Shown here in pieces: positions 1 through 8,961 of a stretch of 64,000 bases of DNA. Every line of letters starts with the position of its first letter. Position 1 is the first letter of the stretch. A program made the translations under genes and the position numbers. The notes beneath the pieces are model-generated. The model saw only the letters and a list, made by a program, of their open reading frames with translations, searched no databases and was not told where the DNA came from. The stretch comes from Klebsiella variicola. GTDB taxonomy: Bacteria > Pseudomonadota > Gammaproteobacteria > Enterobacterales > Enterobacteriaceae. The stretch is taken from contig NZ_CP010523.2 of assembly GCF_000828055.2 (NCBI RefSeq), positions 1,302,001 to 1,366,000 of the forward strand, read 5' to 3'.

Positions 1-203
<203 letters not shown>

Positions 204-226
204 TCCTCGCTGCTCGCTGCAGTATT

Positions 227-252
227 GCCGGGTGACGCTGCGCTTACCCGGC
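227..252. repeat. REP palindrome between glnB and hmp
   Basis: An imperfect palindrome with arms GCCGGGTGACGC and GCGCTTACCCGGC, of the REP/PU type common in Klebsiella intergenic regions. It sits between the convergent 3' ends of glnB and hmp and may stabilise or end both transcripts. Confidence 0.75.
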
Positions 253-277
253 CTCCAAATCCCCGCGTCGTCGGGGC

Positions 278-1468
278 TTACAGGACCTTATGCGGGCCGA
301 AACATTCGTAATGAATGTTGTCTTTATTAACCCCTAATTCTACCAGCTGCTTCGCTGCAAACTGCATAAACGCTACCGGGCCGCAGAGATAGAACTGCAT
401 CTGCGGGGCGCGAATATTGTCCGCCACTGCCGCTAAATCCATCAAACCTTCGCTATCAAAACGTCCAGTCTGACGGTCGGCTTCGCTCGGGTTGCGATAC
501 CACACGTGCGAGGTAAACGCCGGCAGCGCCGCGCCAAGCGCACTCACTTCATCGGCAAAGGCGTGAACGTCGCCATTTTCCGCCGCATGGAACCAGTTCA
601 CCTGACCCTGATGACCGCTCTTCGCCAGCGCATCCAGCATCGCCAGCATTGGCGTTTGCCCGACGCCCCCGGAGAGCAGGGTGACCGGCGTCTGTGGTTC
701 AACGTTAAGGAAGAAGTCTCCCGCCGGGGCGGCTAAATAGACCACATCGCCTTCGCTGGCATGGTTATGCAGCCAGCTGGAAACCTGACCGCCGTCCTCA
801 CGTTTTACCGCGATGCGGTAGCCTTTGCCGTCTGCTTTGCGGGTTAAAGAGTATTGACGAATTTCCTGATAGTCGAAGCCTTCCGGTTTCAGCCAGATGG
901 CCAGGTACTGCCCCGGCTGGTAATCGGCGACCGGCTGACCGTCGACTGGAGCCAACTCAAAGCTGGTGATAAGCTGGCTGCGCGGGGTTTTCTTCACGAT
1001 GCGGAACGCGCGGGTCCCTTCCCAGCCGCCGGTTTTACTGGCGTTTTGCTGATAGATCTCGGCTTCACGGCCGATAAAGACGTTCGCCAGCACGCCGTAA
1101 GCTTTTCCCCAGGCATCAAGCACTTCCTGACCCGGGCTGAACATTTCATCGAGGGTCGCCAGCAGATGGCTGCCAACGATGTTGTACTGCTCCGGTTTGA
1201 TCTGGAAGCTGGTGTGTTTCTGGGCGATTTTTTCCACCGCCGGCAGCAGGGCGGGCAGGTTATCGATATTGCTGGCGTAGGCGGCAATGGCATTGAATAA
1301 CGCTTCGCGCTGATCGCCGTTGCGCTGGTTGCTCATGTTGAAAATCTCTTTGAGCTCCGGATTATGCGCGAACATACGATCGTAGAAATGGGCGGTGAGC
1401 TTTGGGCCGGTCTCTACCAGCAGGGGGATGGTGGCTTTGACCGTGGCGATGGTTTGAGCGTCGAGCAT
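278..1468 (-). CDS. hmp: Flavohemoglobin, nitric oxide dioxygenase
   Basis: Hmp detoxifies nitric oxide in the cytoplasm by oxidising it to nitrate with O2 and NAD(P)H. The 396-residue product has the usual family length. The N-terminal globin domain has the expected heme-pocket residues Tyr-29, Gln-53 and proximal His-85 (KIAQKHTSF). It is followed by a ferredoxin-reductase-like FAD domain with RQYSLT and an NAD-binding domain with GGVGQTPML. The ATG start is preceded by AAGGAAGC. It is transcribed divergently from glyA, and an NsrR-type palindrome lies about 27 bases upstream of the start codon, so induction by nitrosative stress is expected. Confidence 0.97.
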   Translation of the reverse strand: MLDAQTIATVKATIPLLVETGPKLTAHFYDRMFAHNPELKEIFNMSNQRNGDQREALFNAIAAYASNIDNLPALLPAVEKIAQKHTSFQIKPEQYNIVGSHLLATLDEMFSPGQEVLDAWGKAYGVLANVFIGREAEIYQQNASKTGGWEGTRAFRIVKKTPRSQLITSFELAPVDGQPVADYQPGQYLAIWLKPEGFDYQEIRQYSLTRKADGKGYRIAVKREDGGQVSSWLHNHASEGDVVYLAAPAGDFFLNVEPQTPVTLLSGGVGQTPMLAMLDALAKSGHQGQVNWFHAAENGDVHAFADEVSALGAALPAFTSHVWYRNPSEADRQTGRFDSEGLMDLAAVADNIRAPQMQFYLCGPVAFMQFAAKQLVELGVNKDNIHYECFGPHKVL

Positions 1469-1494
1469 AGCGTGCTTCCTTGTGTGTTATCTTA

Positions 1495-1517
1495 TTAATG
1501 CATTTTAAATGCATCTT
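1495..1517 (-). promoter_or_regulatory. NsrR-type operator of hmp
   Basis: On the minus strand the site is an imperfect inverted repeat with half-sites AAGATGCATTT and AATGCATTAA. It closely resembles the NsrR operators known upstream of enterobacterial hmp genes. Its position just upstream of the start codon fits repression by NsrR, relieved by NO. This is a motif match only. Confidence 0.75.
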
Positions 1518-1578
1518 ATAGAAATAACCCTGCTATGTAAATGGTTCTTTAACACTTAACCCCGATGCCGTTACAACA

Positions 1579-1591
1579 TGAAGAATTTGCA
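1579..1591 (+). promoter_or_regulatory. MetR-like site upstream of glyA
   Basis: TGAAGAATTTGCA differs at one defined base from the MetR consensus TGAANNWNNTTCA. MetR is known to activate glyA in enterics and the spacing to the gene is similar. The remainder of the 325-base hmp-glyA gap holds the other sites listed here. Confidence 0.5.
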
Positions 1592-1660
1592 TCACAAACC
1601 TGAAAAGAAATCCGTTGATAATGAGAGAGACGTTATTGCTCAAAGCCTTGTGTCATGCGG

Positions 1661-1676
1661 AGCCAATCGTTTGCGT
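1661..1676 (+). promoter_or_regulatory. PurR operator-like site upstream of glyA
   Basis: AGCCAATCGTTTGCGT matches the 16-bp PurR consensus at all defined positions but one. glyA belongs to the PurR regulon in E. coli. The site lies just upstream of the putative promoter. Confidence 0.65.
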
Positions 1677-1694
1677 AAAATCCTTTGTCAAGAC

Positions 1695-1723
1695 CTGTTA
1701 TCACAGAATGATTAGGTTATACT
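1695..1723 (+). promoter_or_regulatory. Putative sigma-70 promoter of glyA
   Basis: A good -10 hexamer TATACT (1718-1723) lies 17 bases after a weak -35 CTGTTA (1695-1700). The weak -35 fits a promoter needing an activator such as MetR. The predicted transcript has a leader of about 65 bases. Confidence 0.5.
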
Positions 1724-1793
1724 GTGGGCCGTTGTCCAATCGGACCGCCTTTTTAGGCCGAAATTTTATTGTTAGCTGAGTCAGGAGATGCGG

Positions 1794-3047
1794 ATGTTAA
1801 AGCGTGAAATGAACATTGCCGATTATGATGCCGAACTGTGGCAGGCTATGGAGCAGGAAAAAGTACGTCAGGAAGAGCACATCGAACTGATCGCCTCCGA
1901 AAACTACACCAGTCCGCGCGTCATGCAGGCGCAGGGCTCTCAGCTGACCAACAAATATGCTGAAGGGTATCCGGGCAAGCGTTACTACGGCGGCTGTGAA
2001 TATGTCGACGTGGTTGAGCAACTGGCTATCGACCGCGCGAAAGAACTGTTCGGCGCTGACTATGCTAACGTCCAGCCGCACTCCGGCTCTCAGGCTAACT
2101 TTGCGGTCTACACCGCGCTGCTGCAGCCGGGCGATACCGTGCTCGGTATGAACCTGGCGCAGGGCGGCCACCTGACTCACGGCTCTCCGGTTAACTTCTC
2201 CGGCAAACTGTACAACATCATCCCTTACGGTATTGATGAGTCCGGTAAAATTGACTATGACGACATGGCGAAGCAGGCTCAGGAACACAAACCGAAGATG
2301 ATCATCGGTGGTTTCTCCGCTTACTCCGGTATCGTTGACTGGGCGAAAATGCGTGAAATCGCTGACAGCATCGGCGCTTACCTGTTTGTCGATATGGCGC
2401 ACGTGGCAGGCCTGATTGCCGCGGGTGTGTATCCGAACCCGGTTCCGCATGCTCACGTTGTGACCACCACCACCCACAAAACCCTGGCGGGTCCGCGCGG
2501 CGGCCTGATTCTGGCGAAAGGCGGTAGCGAAGAGCTGTACAAAAAACTGAACTCTGCCGTGTTCCCAAGCGCGCAGGGCGGCCCGCTGATGCACGTTATC
2601 GCGGCCAAAGCGGTGGCGCTGAAAGAAGCGATGGAGCCAGAGTTTAAAGTTTACCAGCAGCAGGTTGCGAAAAACGCCAAAGCAATGGTGGAAGTGTTCC
2701 TGAACCGCGGCTACAAAGTGGTTTCTGGCGGTACTGAGAACCACCTGTTCCTGCTGGATCTGGTGGATAAAAACCTGACCGGTAAAGAAGCTGACGCCGC
2801 CCTGGGCCGCGCCAACATCACCGTGAACAAAAACAGCGTGCCGAACGATCCGAAGAGCCCGTTCGTGACTTCCGGTATCCGTATCGGTTCTCCGGCTGTG
2901 ACTCGCCGCGGCTTCAAAGAAGCGGAAGTTAAAGAGCTGGCTGGCTGGATGTGTGACGTGCTGGACAATATCAATGACGAAGCGGTCATTGAACGTGTGA
3001 AAGGCAAAGTGCTGGATATCTGCGCACGTTTCCCGGTTTATGCGTAA
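1794..3047 (+). CDS. glyA: Serine hydroxymethyltransferase
   Basis: GlyA interconverts serine and glycine with tetrahydrofolate and is the main source of one-carbon units for purine, thymidylate and methionine synthesis. The 417-residue protein is nearly identical to E. coli GlyA and starts [16 protein letters not shown]. An ATG two codons upstream is in frame, but the AGGAGATG ribosome site and homology favour 1794. The PLP lysine lies in [14 protein letters not shown], and the substrate-binding [10 protein letters not shown] and pyridoxal contacts such as VDMAHVAGL are intact. It is divergent from hmp, with PurR- and MetR-like sites upstream, and ends at a strong terminator. Confidence 0.98.
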   Translation: MLKREMNIADYDAELWQAMEQEKVRQEEHIELIASENYTSPRVMQAQGSQLTNKYAEGYPGKRYYGGCEYVDVVEQLAIDRAKELFGADYANVQPHSGSQANFAVYTALLQPGDTVLGMNLAQGGHLTHGSPVNFSGKLYNIIPYGIDESGKIDYDDMAKQAQEHKPKMIIGGFSAYSGIVDWAKMREIADSIGAYLFVDMAHVAGLIAAGVYPNPVPHAHVVTTTTHKTLAGPRGGLILAKGGSEELYKKLNSAVFPSAQGGPLMHVIAAKAVALKEAMEPEFKVYQQQVAKNAKAMVEVFLNRGYKVVSGGTENHLFLLDLVDKNLTGKEADAALGRANITVNKNSVPNDPKSPFVTSGIRIGSPAVTRRGFKEAEVKELAGWMCDVLDNINDEAVIERVKGKVLDICARFPVYA

Positions 3048-3063
3048 GCGTTAACGTTGCAAT

Positions 3064-3091
3064 AAAAAAGGCCGCGATTGCGGCCTTTTTT
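3064..3091. terminator. Rho-independent terminator after glyA
   Basis: A 12-bp stem (AAAAAAGGCCGC / GCGGCCTTTTTT) with a GATT loop. A and T tracts on both sides let it serve glyA on the plus strand and yphA on the minus strand. Confidence 0.92.
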
Positions 3092-3102
3092 GTGTCTGCC
3101 GA

Positions 3103-3525
3103 TTAGCGGCGGTCGAGCGAAATCGCGCCGGGGCCGGTAATCGCCAACAGCAGAAAAGCGCCGGCAATACTGACGTTTTTCCAGAAATTAATCATGTTCG
3201 GCAATACCGCATCGCCGGTCATATCCCAGTAATGATGGCCAATCACCGCCGTACCCAGCGTATAAAAAATAAAGATGACCGCCAGCGGGCGGGTGAAAAA
3301 GCCCAACACAATTAAGATCGCCGCAGGGACCTCCATTATCACAGCGATAATCGCCGCCAGCGTCGGCATCGGCGCGCCGGAGGCGGCCATGTACTGCACC
3401 GTACCGCCAAAGCCTAACAGTTTCGGATAACCAAAAAGGATAAACAGGACCACCACGGCGATGCGGGCGATGAGCAGCAGCAAGGAGCGGGAAGCGCCAA
3501 AATCAAAATAGCGGAGTGTGTTCAT
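3103..3525 (-). CDS. yphA: DoxX-family inner membrane protein YphA
   Basis: A 140-residue hydrophobic protein with about four transmembrane segments, very similar to E. coli YphA (DoxX/SURF4-like family). The start at [11 protein letters not shown] is set by homology. An upstream in-frame ATG would add 41 residues with no similarity. Typical family stretches are [19 protein letters not shown] and [13 protein letters not shown]. Its biochemical role is unknown; DoxX relatives have been linked to quinone or thiol redox chemistry in membranes. It is convergent with glyA and divergent from hcaT. Confidence 0.9.
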   Translation of the reverse strand: MNTLRYFDFGASRSLLLLIARIAVVVLFILFGYPKLLGFGGTVQYMAASGAPMPTLAAIIAVIMEVPAAILIVLGFFTRPLAVIFIFYTLGTAVIGHHYWDMTGDAVLPNMINFWKNVSIAGAFLLLAITGPGAISLDRR

Positions 3526-3707
3526 AATCAGCTCGTTATGAGAGAAGTGTGATCTAAACGTAATACACAAATTTGCCCGCCGCCATGGAGAGAAAATAAT
3601 AATGTTGCGCTTCGTTTCATCAGGATTTGGCTGCGGGGTTGCTCGCACTTTGATGCCCGGTTATCGGATTTTATTTAATACAACCGGCGATGGGATGGTG
3701 CTCGCTC

Positions 3708-3723
3708 TGTGATGTGTGTCACG
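3708..3723 (+). promoter_or_regulatory. CRP-like site upstream of hcaT
   Basis: TGTGATGTGTGTCACG matches the CRP consensus TGTGA-N6-TCACA at nine of ten core bases. It lies in the 300-base gap between the divergent yphA and hcaT, about 100 bases before hcaT. The rest of this gap shows no other feature I can support. Confidence 0.6.
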
Positions 3724-3825
3724 ATTTAAAGACAAATGTACTCAACTTCCATATAGAGAGTGAGACACCGGTTTACTCAAGATGGGGTTTGTCGCCAGAC
3801 TATCGCCACCATTCGGGAGGAAATC

Positions 3826-4962
3826 ATGGTCTTGCACTCCACGCGCTGGCTGGCGCTCAGTTATTTCACCTACTTTTTTAGCTACGGTATTTTTCTGCCC
3901 TTCTGGAGCGTCTGGCTGGCCGGAAACGGGCTGACTCCGGAAACCATCGGCCTGTTGCTTGGCGCCGGCCTGGTGGCCCGTTTTCTTGGGAGCCTGCTGA
4001 TTGCCCCGCGTGTCAGCGATCCCTCCCGGCTCATTGCCGCGTTGCGCGTGCTGGCCCTGTTAACGTTGCTTTTCGCGCTGGCCTTCTGGGTCGGCAGTCA
4101 CGTGGCATGGCTGCTGGCGGTCATCATCGGCTTCAACCTGTTCTTTTCGCCGCTGGTGCCGCTGAGGGATGCCCTGGCCAATACCTGGCAAAAGCAGATC
4201 ACCATGGACTATGGCCGGGTACGGCTATGGGGCTCCATTGCCTTTGTCATCGGTTCGGCGCTGACCGGCAAGCTGGTCAGTCTGTTTGACTACCGGGCGA
4301 TCCTGCTGATGTTAAGCCTGGGTGTCGCCTCGATGCTGCTGGGTATGCTGCTTAAGCCGTCGGTGATGCCCCACGGGGAGTCGCGCCAGCAGCAGGGAGC
4401 AGGACTGACGGCCTGGCTGACGCTGGTACGCCAGAGCTGGCGCTTTCTCGCCTGCGTCTGTTTGCTACAGGGGGCGCACGCCGCCTACTACGGCTTTAGC
4501 GCCATCTACTGGCAGCAGGCCGGCTATTCTGCCTCGGCGGTCGGTTATCTGTGGTCGTTAGGCGTGGTGGCGGAAGTGGTGATCTTCGCGTTGAGTAAAA
4601 AGGTGTTCCGCCGCTTCAGCGCACGCGACCTGCTGCTGCTCTCCGCCGTCTGCGGGCTGATTCGCTGGGGACTGATGGGCTGGACCACGGCGCTGCCGGG
4701 ACTCCTCCTTGCGCAGATCCTTCACTGTGGCACCTTCACGGTGTGTCACTTGGCGGCGATGCGCTATATCGCCGCCCGTCAGGGCAGCGAAGTGATCCGC
4801 CTGCAGGCCGTCTACTCCGCGGTGGCGATGGGCGGGAGTATTGCCATCATGACCGTCTTCGCCGGTTTCCTCTATCAGCACCTGCACCAGGGCGTGTTCT
4901 GGGTAATGGCCCTGCTGACGATCCCGGCGCTGATTATCCGGCCAAAAGCGGTGGCGGCCTAG
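3826..4962 (+). CDS. hcaT: MFS transporter HcaT, predicted 3-phenylpropionate permease
   Basis: A 378-residue, twelve-helix major facilitator protein very close to E. coli HcaT, the presumed 3-phenylpropionate/cinnamate proton symporter. The ATG at 3826 follows GGGAGG by five bases and matches the E. coli N-terminus (MVL.STRWLAL); an open frame further upstream is not conserved. Strongly conserved blocks include FFSYGIFLPFWSVWL near the N-terminus and LQAVYSAVAMGGSIAIMTVF near the C-terminus. In E. coli hcaT neighbours hcaR and hcaEFCBD. Here those genes are absent and yphA lies directly upstream, so the transporter is an orphan. Its stop overlaps the convergent csiE by four bases. Confidence 0.93.
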   Translation: MVLHSTRWLALSYFTYFFSYGIFLPFWSVWLAGNGLTPETIGLLLGAGLVARFLGSLLIAPRVSDPSRLIAALRVLALLTLLFALAFWVGSHVAWLLAVIIGFNLFFSPLVPLRDALANTWQKQITMDYGRVRLWGSIAFVIGSALTGKLVSLFDYRAILLMLSLGVASMLLGMLLKPSVMPHGESRQQQGAGLTAWLTLVRQSWRFLACVCLLQGAHAAYYGFSAIYWQQAGYSASAVGYLWSLGVVAEVVIFALSKKVFRRFSARDLLLLSAVCGLIRWGLMGWTTALPGLLLAQILHCGTFTVCHLAAMRYIAARQGSEVIRLQAVYSAVAMGGSIAIMTVFAGFLYQHLHQGVFWVMALLTIPALIIRPKAVAA

Positions 4963-6236
4963 TCCTCAAGCATCGCGCAGATATGCTGCTGCTGGCGTTC
5001 AGTGAAGCAGTTTTCCGCGTGGATCAGCGGCGGCGAAAACAGCGGTAGCGCCGTCGCATAAGGGGTGACGATAAGCGTCACCCCTTTGGGCGCGCCTTCC
5101 TTCTGAAAGCGCTCTACGCTCTGGTATTTGATATTCAGCGGCAGCAGCGTGAGTTCGCGCAGCTGCTGTTCCAGAGCCTCTTCTATAGCCGGGTTGTCAT
5201 CGGTTAGCAACAGCACCTGTTTTTCGTGCAGGTCGCTTTTCTGCATCAGCCAGGCGCCAAAGATCACCGCGATTAAGCCGGTCTCTTCCTCATTAAAACG
5301 GATGTGCCAGGCCTCCTCGAATTCGCTCAATGCCGCCTGGGTGGTACGCAGTAAGCGAGGATAGAGCCGGCTCACTTCCTCCGTGAGCGTGCTGTCGATG
5401 CCGATGGCAAACACGCTGCGGATCAACGCCTGCGATAAATGAATATAGAGTTGATCGCTGAGCCCCTGCTCATCACTGAAAGCCCTGCCGGCGAGGACCT
5501 GGAAACGATGGATCAGGCCGGAGATAGCCAGTCGCAGGCGGCGATCGTGCGGGTGACCGTCGCGGACCGGGTCGGGGGTTTTGAGCAACATAAACAGTAG
5601 CGAGAGGAAGAAGGGCTCTCCAACATGCGGCGGAGCGCCGACCCGGCGCTGCCAGTGGCGGACAATCTCCTGCGCCAGGGTAAACTCGGCGGCGGTCTGG
5701 GCCCAACGCTGCTGTTCATCATTGAAGTCCGGAGAGTATCCCCGGTGATGCTCAAGCAGACAGTACTGCAGATATAAGCGCAGAAACTGCACGTCGCGGC
5801 AGTCAAACTGGCGATTGAGCGCCCGCGCGCAGCGGTTCACCAGCGCCTGCAGATTGGTATCATCGTATAAGGTACGGGCAATGCCTTCCTGTTTAAGCTG
5901 CGTTTTCAGGGCCGGGGTAAAATGATGATTGACGAACTGCGGGCAGAGGCGTAGCCCCCGCCGCAGCGCATGCAGCAGACATAAACGTTGGTCGAGCGCG
6001 GCGCCTTCAATCCGATAGCTGCCGTCCACCTCTGACCGGAGGGTCAAACGGTGGTAACGCTGAATTTCGCGTCCGGTCTCCTCAATATCCTGCCGGGCCG
6101 TGGTCTCATCAACGAGGTTGATCCTGCCAAGCCGTTCAGTCGTCACCGACTGTCCGGGCAGATAAAACATCAGGAGCACCTGGCTACGGCGCTGTGGACT
6201 GGAAAGCGCAGATGGTGGTTCAATGACGGTCATCAT
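4959..6236 (-). CDS. csiE: Stationary-phase protein CsiE, PRD-containing
   Basis: A 425-residue homologue of E. coli CsiE, a carbon-starvation and stationary-phase-induced protein (sigma-S and cAMP-CRP dependent in E. coli) whose activity is unknown. Its middle part resembles PTS regulation domains, and conserved blocks include YDDTNLQALVNRCARALN, FAIGIDSTLTEE and GLIAVIFGAWLMQ. Two adjacent ATGs (6236 and 6233) could start it. It is convergent and slightly overlapping with hcaT, an arrangement shared with E. coli. N-terminal divergence from the E. coli protein is considerable, but the second half aligns well. Confidence 0.92.
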   Translation of the reverse strand: MMTVIEPPSALSSPQRRSQVLLMFYLPGQSVTTERLGRINLVDETTARQDIEETGREIQRYHRLTLRSEVDGSYRIEGAALDQRLCLLHALRRGLRLCPQFVNHHFTPALKTQLKQEGIARTLYDDTNLQALVNRCARALNRQFDCRDVQFLRLYLQYCLLEHHRGYSPDFNDEQQRWAQTAAEFTLAQEIVRHWQRRVGAPPHVGEPFFLSLLFMLLKTPDPVRDGHPHDRRLRLAISGLIHRFQVLAGRAFSDEQGLSDQLYIHLSQALIRSVFAIGIDSTLTEEVSRLYPRLLRTTQAALSEFEEAWHIRFNEEETGLIAVIFGAWLMQKSDLHEKQVLLLTDDNPAIEEALEQQLRELTLLPLNIKYQSVERFQKEGAPKGVTLIVTPYATALPLFSPPLIHAENCFTERQQQHICAMLED

Positions 6237-6360
6237 CTGGTAAGTTCCAGTTAGGGTTTTCGCTAAGAATAGACAATGGCAGAGGCGGGGGCAGGGCGAA
6301 ACGCCCGCTTTAGCTCAGGATTGCTGGTGAAGTTCACAGAATTTTTCACGTGAGGAACAG

Positions 6361-6999
6361 ATGAACAGAGTGAAACAATGCACCAGCGCGGCGTTTTTCA
6401 TGGTTTTATCATTTTCAGCCGCCGCGCATCCGCATAGCTTCATTAGTTTGCAGAGCGAGCCGGTGGTTAAAGACGGTCTGCTGAGCGGGTTTAAAATGCG
6501 CTGGACCATGGATGAAATTACCTCATCGGATCTGCTCTATGACGCCGGTAACGCCAAACCGGGCAGCGAAGTATGGAAAAAGCTGGCGGCTGAGGTGATG
6601 GCCAACGTACTCGGCCAGCACTATTTCAGCGAGCTGTGGCACAACGGCCAGCGGGTGAAATTTGAAAATCGTCCCGACGGCTATGGCCTCGAGCGTGACG
6701 GACTGCAGGCGGTACTGACCTTTACGCTGCCGCTGGCGACGCCGCAACCCGTTGTCGGGCAGACGTTTACCTTTTCCACCTTCGACCCGACCTACTACGT
6801 CGACATGTTTTATGACAAGGATAGCGATTTTTCCCTGCCCGCCGCGCTGCGGGCCGCCTGTAAGGCAACGGTGATGACGCCAAAACCGAACGACAAAATG
6901 CTCTCGTACGCTCAGTCGCTGGATAAAGCGGATGCGCCGCCGGAGGATATGGCGCTGGGCAGCTATTTTGCCCAGAAGGTGACCCTGACATGTCAGTAA
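6361..6999 (+). CDS. DUF1007 periplasmic protein, ZevA-like metal-system partner
   Basis: A 212-residue secreted protein. A signal peptide of about 22 residues ends AAA, leaving a mature N-terminus HPHSF, the histidine motif typical of DUF1007 proteins. The body carries DPTYYVDMFYDKDSDF, also characteristic. Its last codons overlap the start of the NicO-family gene by ten bases, so the two are translationally coupled. In Haemophilus the equivalent pair (ZevA/ZevB) is a zinc system with a periplasmic binder and a membrane transporter. A similar role, with zinc, nickel or cobalt, is inferred here. I see no clear Zur or NikR site upstream. The ribosome site is GTGAGGAAC. Confidence 0.85.
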   Translation: MNRVKQCTSAAFFMVLSFSAAAHPHSFISLQSEPVVKDGLLSGFKMRWTMDEITSSDLLYDAGNAKPGSEVWKKLAAEVMANVLGQHYFSELWHNGQRVKFENRPDGYGLERDGLQAVLTFTLPLATPQPVVGQTFTFSTFDPTYYVDMFYDKDSDFSLPAALRAACKATVMTPKPNDKMLSYAQSLDKADAPPEDMALGSYFAQKVTLTCQ

Positions 7000-7970
7000 T
7001 TTTCACCCCCCGCGCGCGATCCTCGCGCTGGAAAGCGCTGTGGCCGCTGGCGCTGTTGCTGGCTGTGAGCATCATCGGCGGCATTTGGCTATGGCGGGTG
7101 TGGCCGCAGGTGCTGATGCAGAGCGCGGTCTGGCAGCGCTCGTTGAATCTGGAACTCAGCCGCCTGCTGCAGGCGGTGGCGGAGAACCCGGCAACGGCGG
7201 GCCTGTCGCTGCTCGGGTTCAGTTTCGTTTATGGTGTAGTGCATGCCTTAGGGCCCGGCCATGGCAAAATTGTCATTACTACCTGGCTCGCCACCCATCC
7301 CTCGAAGCTGAAATCAAGCATTAACCTGACGCTGGCCGCCTCTTTATTACAGGGGCTGGTGGCCATCGCGCTGGTGGTCGTGGTGCTGGCGCTGCTGCAG
7401 CTGCCGGCGCGCCAGCTGCATCTCAGCAGTTTCTGGCTGGAGAAGGGCAGCTATCTGCTGGTGGGCGCATTAGGCTTGCTGCTGTGCTGGCGGGCGTTAA
7501 AAAAGCTGCGTCTGCTGCTGAGCCGGCCAACGTTTACCGCTTTTACCCCACATCATGTTCATCACGAGCATTGCGGCTGCGGGCATCAGCATCTCCCGGC
7601 GCCGGATCAGCTTCAGAGCGGCGACGACTGGCGGGCACGCGCCGCGATCGTCCTGTCGATGGGCATGCGCCCCTGCTCGGGAGCGATCATGGTGCTGCTG
7701 TTCAGCAAGGTGATCGGGGTGTTCAGTTGGGGAATGGCGGCGGCGCTGGCGATGGCGGCGGGAACCTCGTTGACCATCACGGCGCTGGCGCTGCTGGTGC
7801 ACAGTTTTCGCCAGCTGGCGGTGAAGTTGGGTCAGCATCAGGCGCCGCCGCTGTGGCGTCAGGTGGGCTGGCTGACGCTGGCGCTGGCCGGCGGCGTGAT
7901 TTTGCTGGCGGGGGCAGGAGTGATGTGGTTCACCGCAGTCCCGGCCGGCGGTGGGATCCGCCCGTTTTAG
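6990..7970 (+). CDS. NicO/RcnA-family divalent metal transporter, ZevB-like
   Basis: A 326-residue polytopic inner membrane protein of the NicO (RcnA/nickel-cobalt) family. An N-terminal membrane segment is followed by about six more. The signature HALGPGHGKIV is at about residues 86-96, a histidine-rich cytoplasmic loop (HHVHHEHCGCGHQH) lies near 185, and the second family motif MGMRPCSGA is near 220. Such proteins move Ni, Co or Zn ions. Direction and metal cannot be read from sequence. It overlaps the DUF1007 gene upstream and is followed 99 bases later by an uncharacterised membrane protein on the same strand, suggesting one functional cluster. Confidence 0.88.
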   Translation: MSVIFTPRARSSRWKALWPLALLLAVSIIGGIWLWRVWPQVLMQSAVWQRSLNLELSRLLQAVAENPATAGLSLLGFSFVYGVVHALGPGHGKIVITTWLATHPSKLKSSINLTLAASLLQGLVAIALVVVVLALLQLPARQLHLSSFWLEKGSYLLVGALGLLLCWRALKKLRLLLSRPTFTAFTPHHVHHEHCGCGHQHLPAPDQLQSGDDWRARAAIVLSMGMRPCSGAIMVLLFSKVIGVFSWGMAAALAMAAGTSLTITALALLVHSFRQLAVKLGQHQAPPLWRQVGWLTLALAGGVILLAGAGVMWFTAVPAGGGIRPF

Positions 7971-8069
7971 TCAGACGCCGGGCGCAAATCCGAAAGTGGG
8001 CGCCTGTGCTTGCCGCTGGCGAAGCGATGCTCTAGTTTTCCGCTTTTCGGCGGATGACAAGGAGTCGCT

Positions 8070-8915
8070 ATGGCCGCAAATATCGTTTCTTCCGCACCGA
8101 GCGGGCGGTTTTATTATGGCTGCGCCGGTGCCGCCGGTGCCGCCGGGCTGCTGGCGGGCCTGGCGATCGTCTACTGGTTTCCGGCGCTGGCCAGCTGGTG
8201 GCCGTCAGATCTGGTGCGCGTCTACCACGCCATGTCGTATGTCATGGGATTCGGGGTGTCGCGTATCGGGGATATCCCGCTGGTGGCCTACGCCACCTTA
8301 ACGCTGTCGGGTTTCGTCATGGCTTTTTGCCACCCCGGGCACAGTAAACTGCCCATTGTTGCCTGGGCTGTGCATAATCAGCCTTCGCCACGGGAGATGG
8401 TCGATTGGATCCTGCGCAGCTGGGTATTGCAGTTCGGTTTCCTGGTGATCATTTTCTGGCGTTTTGCTTTCATGGGGAAGCTGACCAGCTATCGGCTGAT
8501 GCAGTTCGTGGGCATCTTTAACGACGTCTGCTATCTGGCCACGCTGGTGCTGGCTGGGATACTGCTGCGCGATAGCTGGCGAGACTTTCAAGGCGTTTCC
8601 GCACCGGCAAGCAATATTCGCATTCCGCTGATCTTTGCCCTGAGCTTTTATCTGCCGTTTCAGCTGGTATGGATTTTACTCAGTGCGCAGCAGTTCGAGT
8701 TGCCGCTGTGGGGATGGCTGCTGCTGGTTCCGGCGATGGTCGGCGTGCTGTTAGCCCGCCTGGCGACAGTAGGAATAGCGTTGTGTTTCCGGCGCTGGCT
8801 GGGACCGCAGGGCTGCCTGCGCTGGCGCGGGCCGCTGGCCTTGTTTAGCGGCCTGACGGTACTGTGCATCGGCGGCAATGCGGTGATTCGCCAGATCCTC
8901 AACATGATAAAATGA
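8070..8915 (+). CDS. Uncharacterised polytopic membrane protein, paralogue A
   Basis: I do not recognise this family. The 281-residue protein has about seven or eight hydrophobic segments and a good ribosome site (AAGGAG, six bases before ATG). Notable motifs are GDIPLVAY, then CHPGHSKLPIVAWAVHN around residues 87-103, ILLRDSWRDF in the middle and LRWRGPLALFSG near the C-terminus. The protein encoded at 18846-19688 is collinear and shares all these landmarks, so the two are paralogues. The position just after the NicO-family gene, with the same strand and no terminator I can see between, suggests a link to metal transport. That is inference. Confidence 0.82.
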   Translation: MAANIVSSAPSGRFYYGCAGAAGAAGLLAGLAIVYWFPALASWWPSDLVRVYHAMSYVMGFGVSRIGDIPLVAYATLTLSGFVMAFCHPGHSKLPIVAWAVHNQPSPREMVDWILRSWVLQFGFLVIIFWRFAFMGKLTSYRLMQFVGIFNDVCYLATLVLAGILLRDSWRDFQGVSAPASNIRIPLIFALSFYLPFQLVWILLSAQQFELPLWGWLLLVPAMVGVLLARLATVGIALCFRRWLGPQGCLRWRGPLALFSGLTVLCIGGNAVIRQILNMIK

Positions 8916-8920
8916 CATAA

Positions 8921-8946
8921 AAAAAGGAAGCCGCGGCTTCCTTTTT
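8921..8946. terminator. Bidirectional terminator between paralogue A and suhB
   Basis: A near-perfect inverted repeat (AAAAAGGAAGCCG / CGGCTTCCTTTTT) between convergent genes, with A and T tracts on both flanks. Confidence 0.9.
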
Positions 8947-8961
8947 GACATCTGTAAGAGA

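Noticed and set aside
3538-3648. N-terminal extension of yphA by 41 residues
   Set aside because: The extension has no similarity to YphA. The start at 3525 gives the family length.
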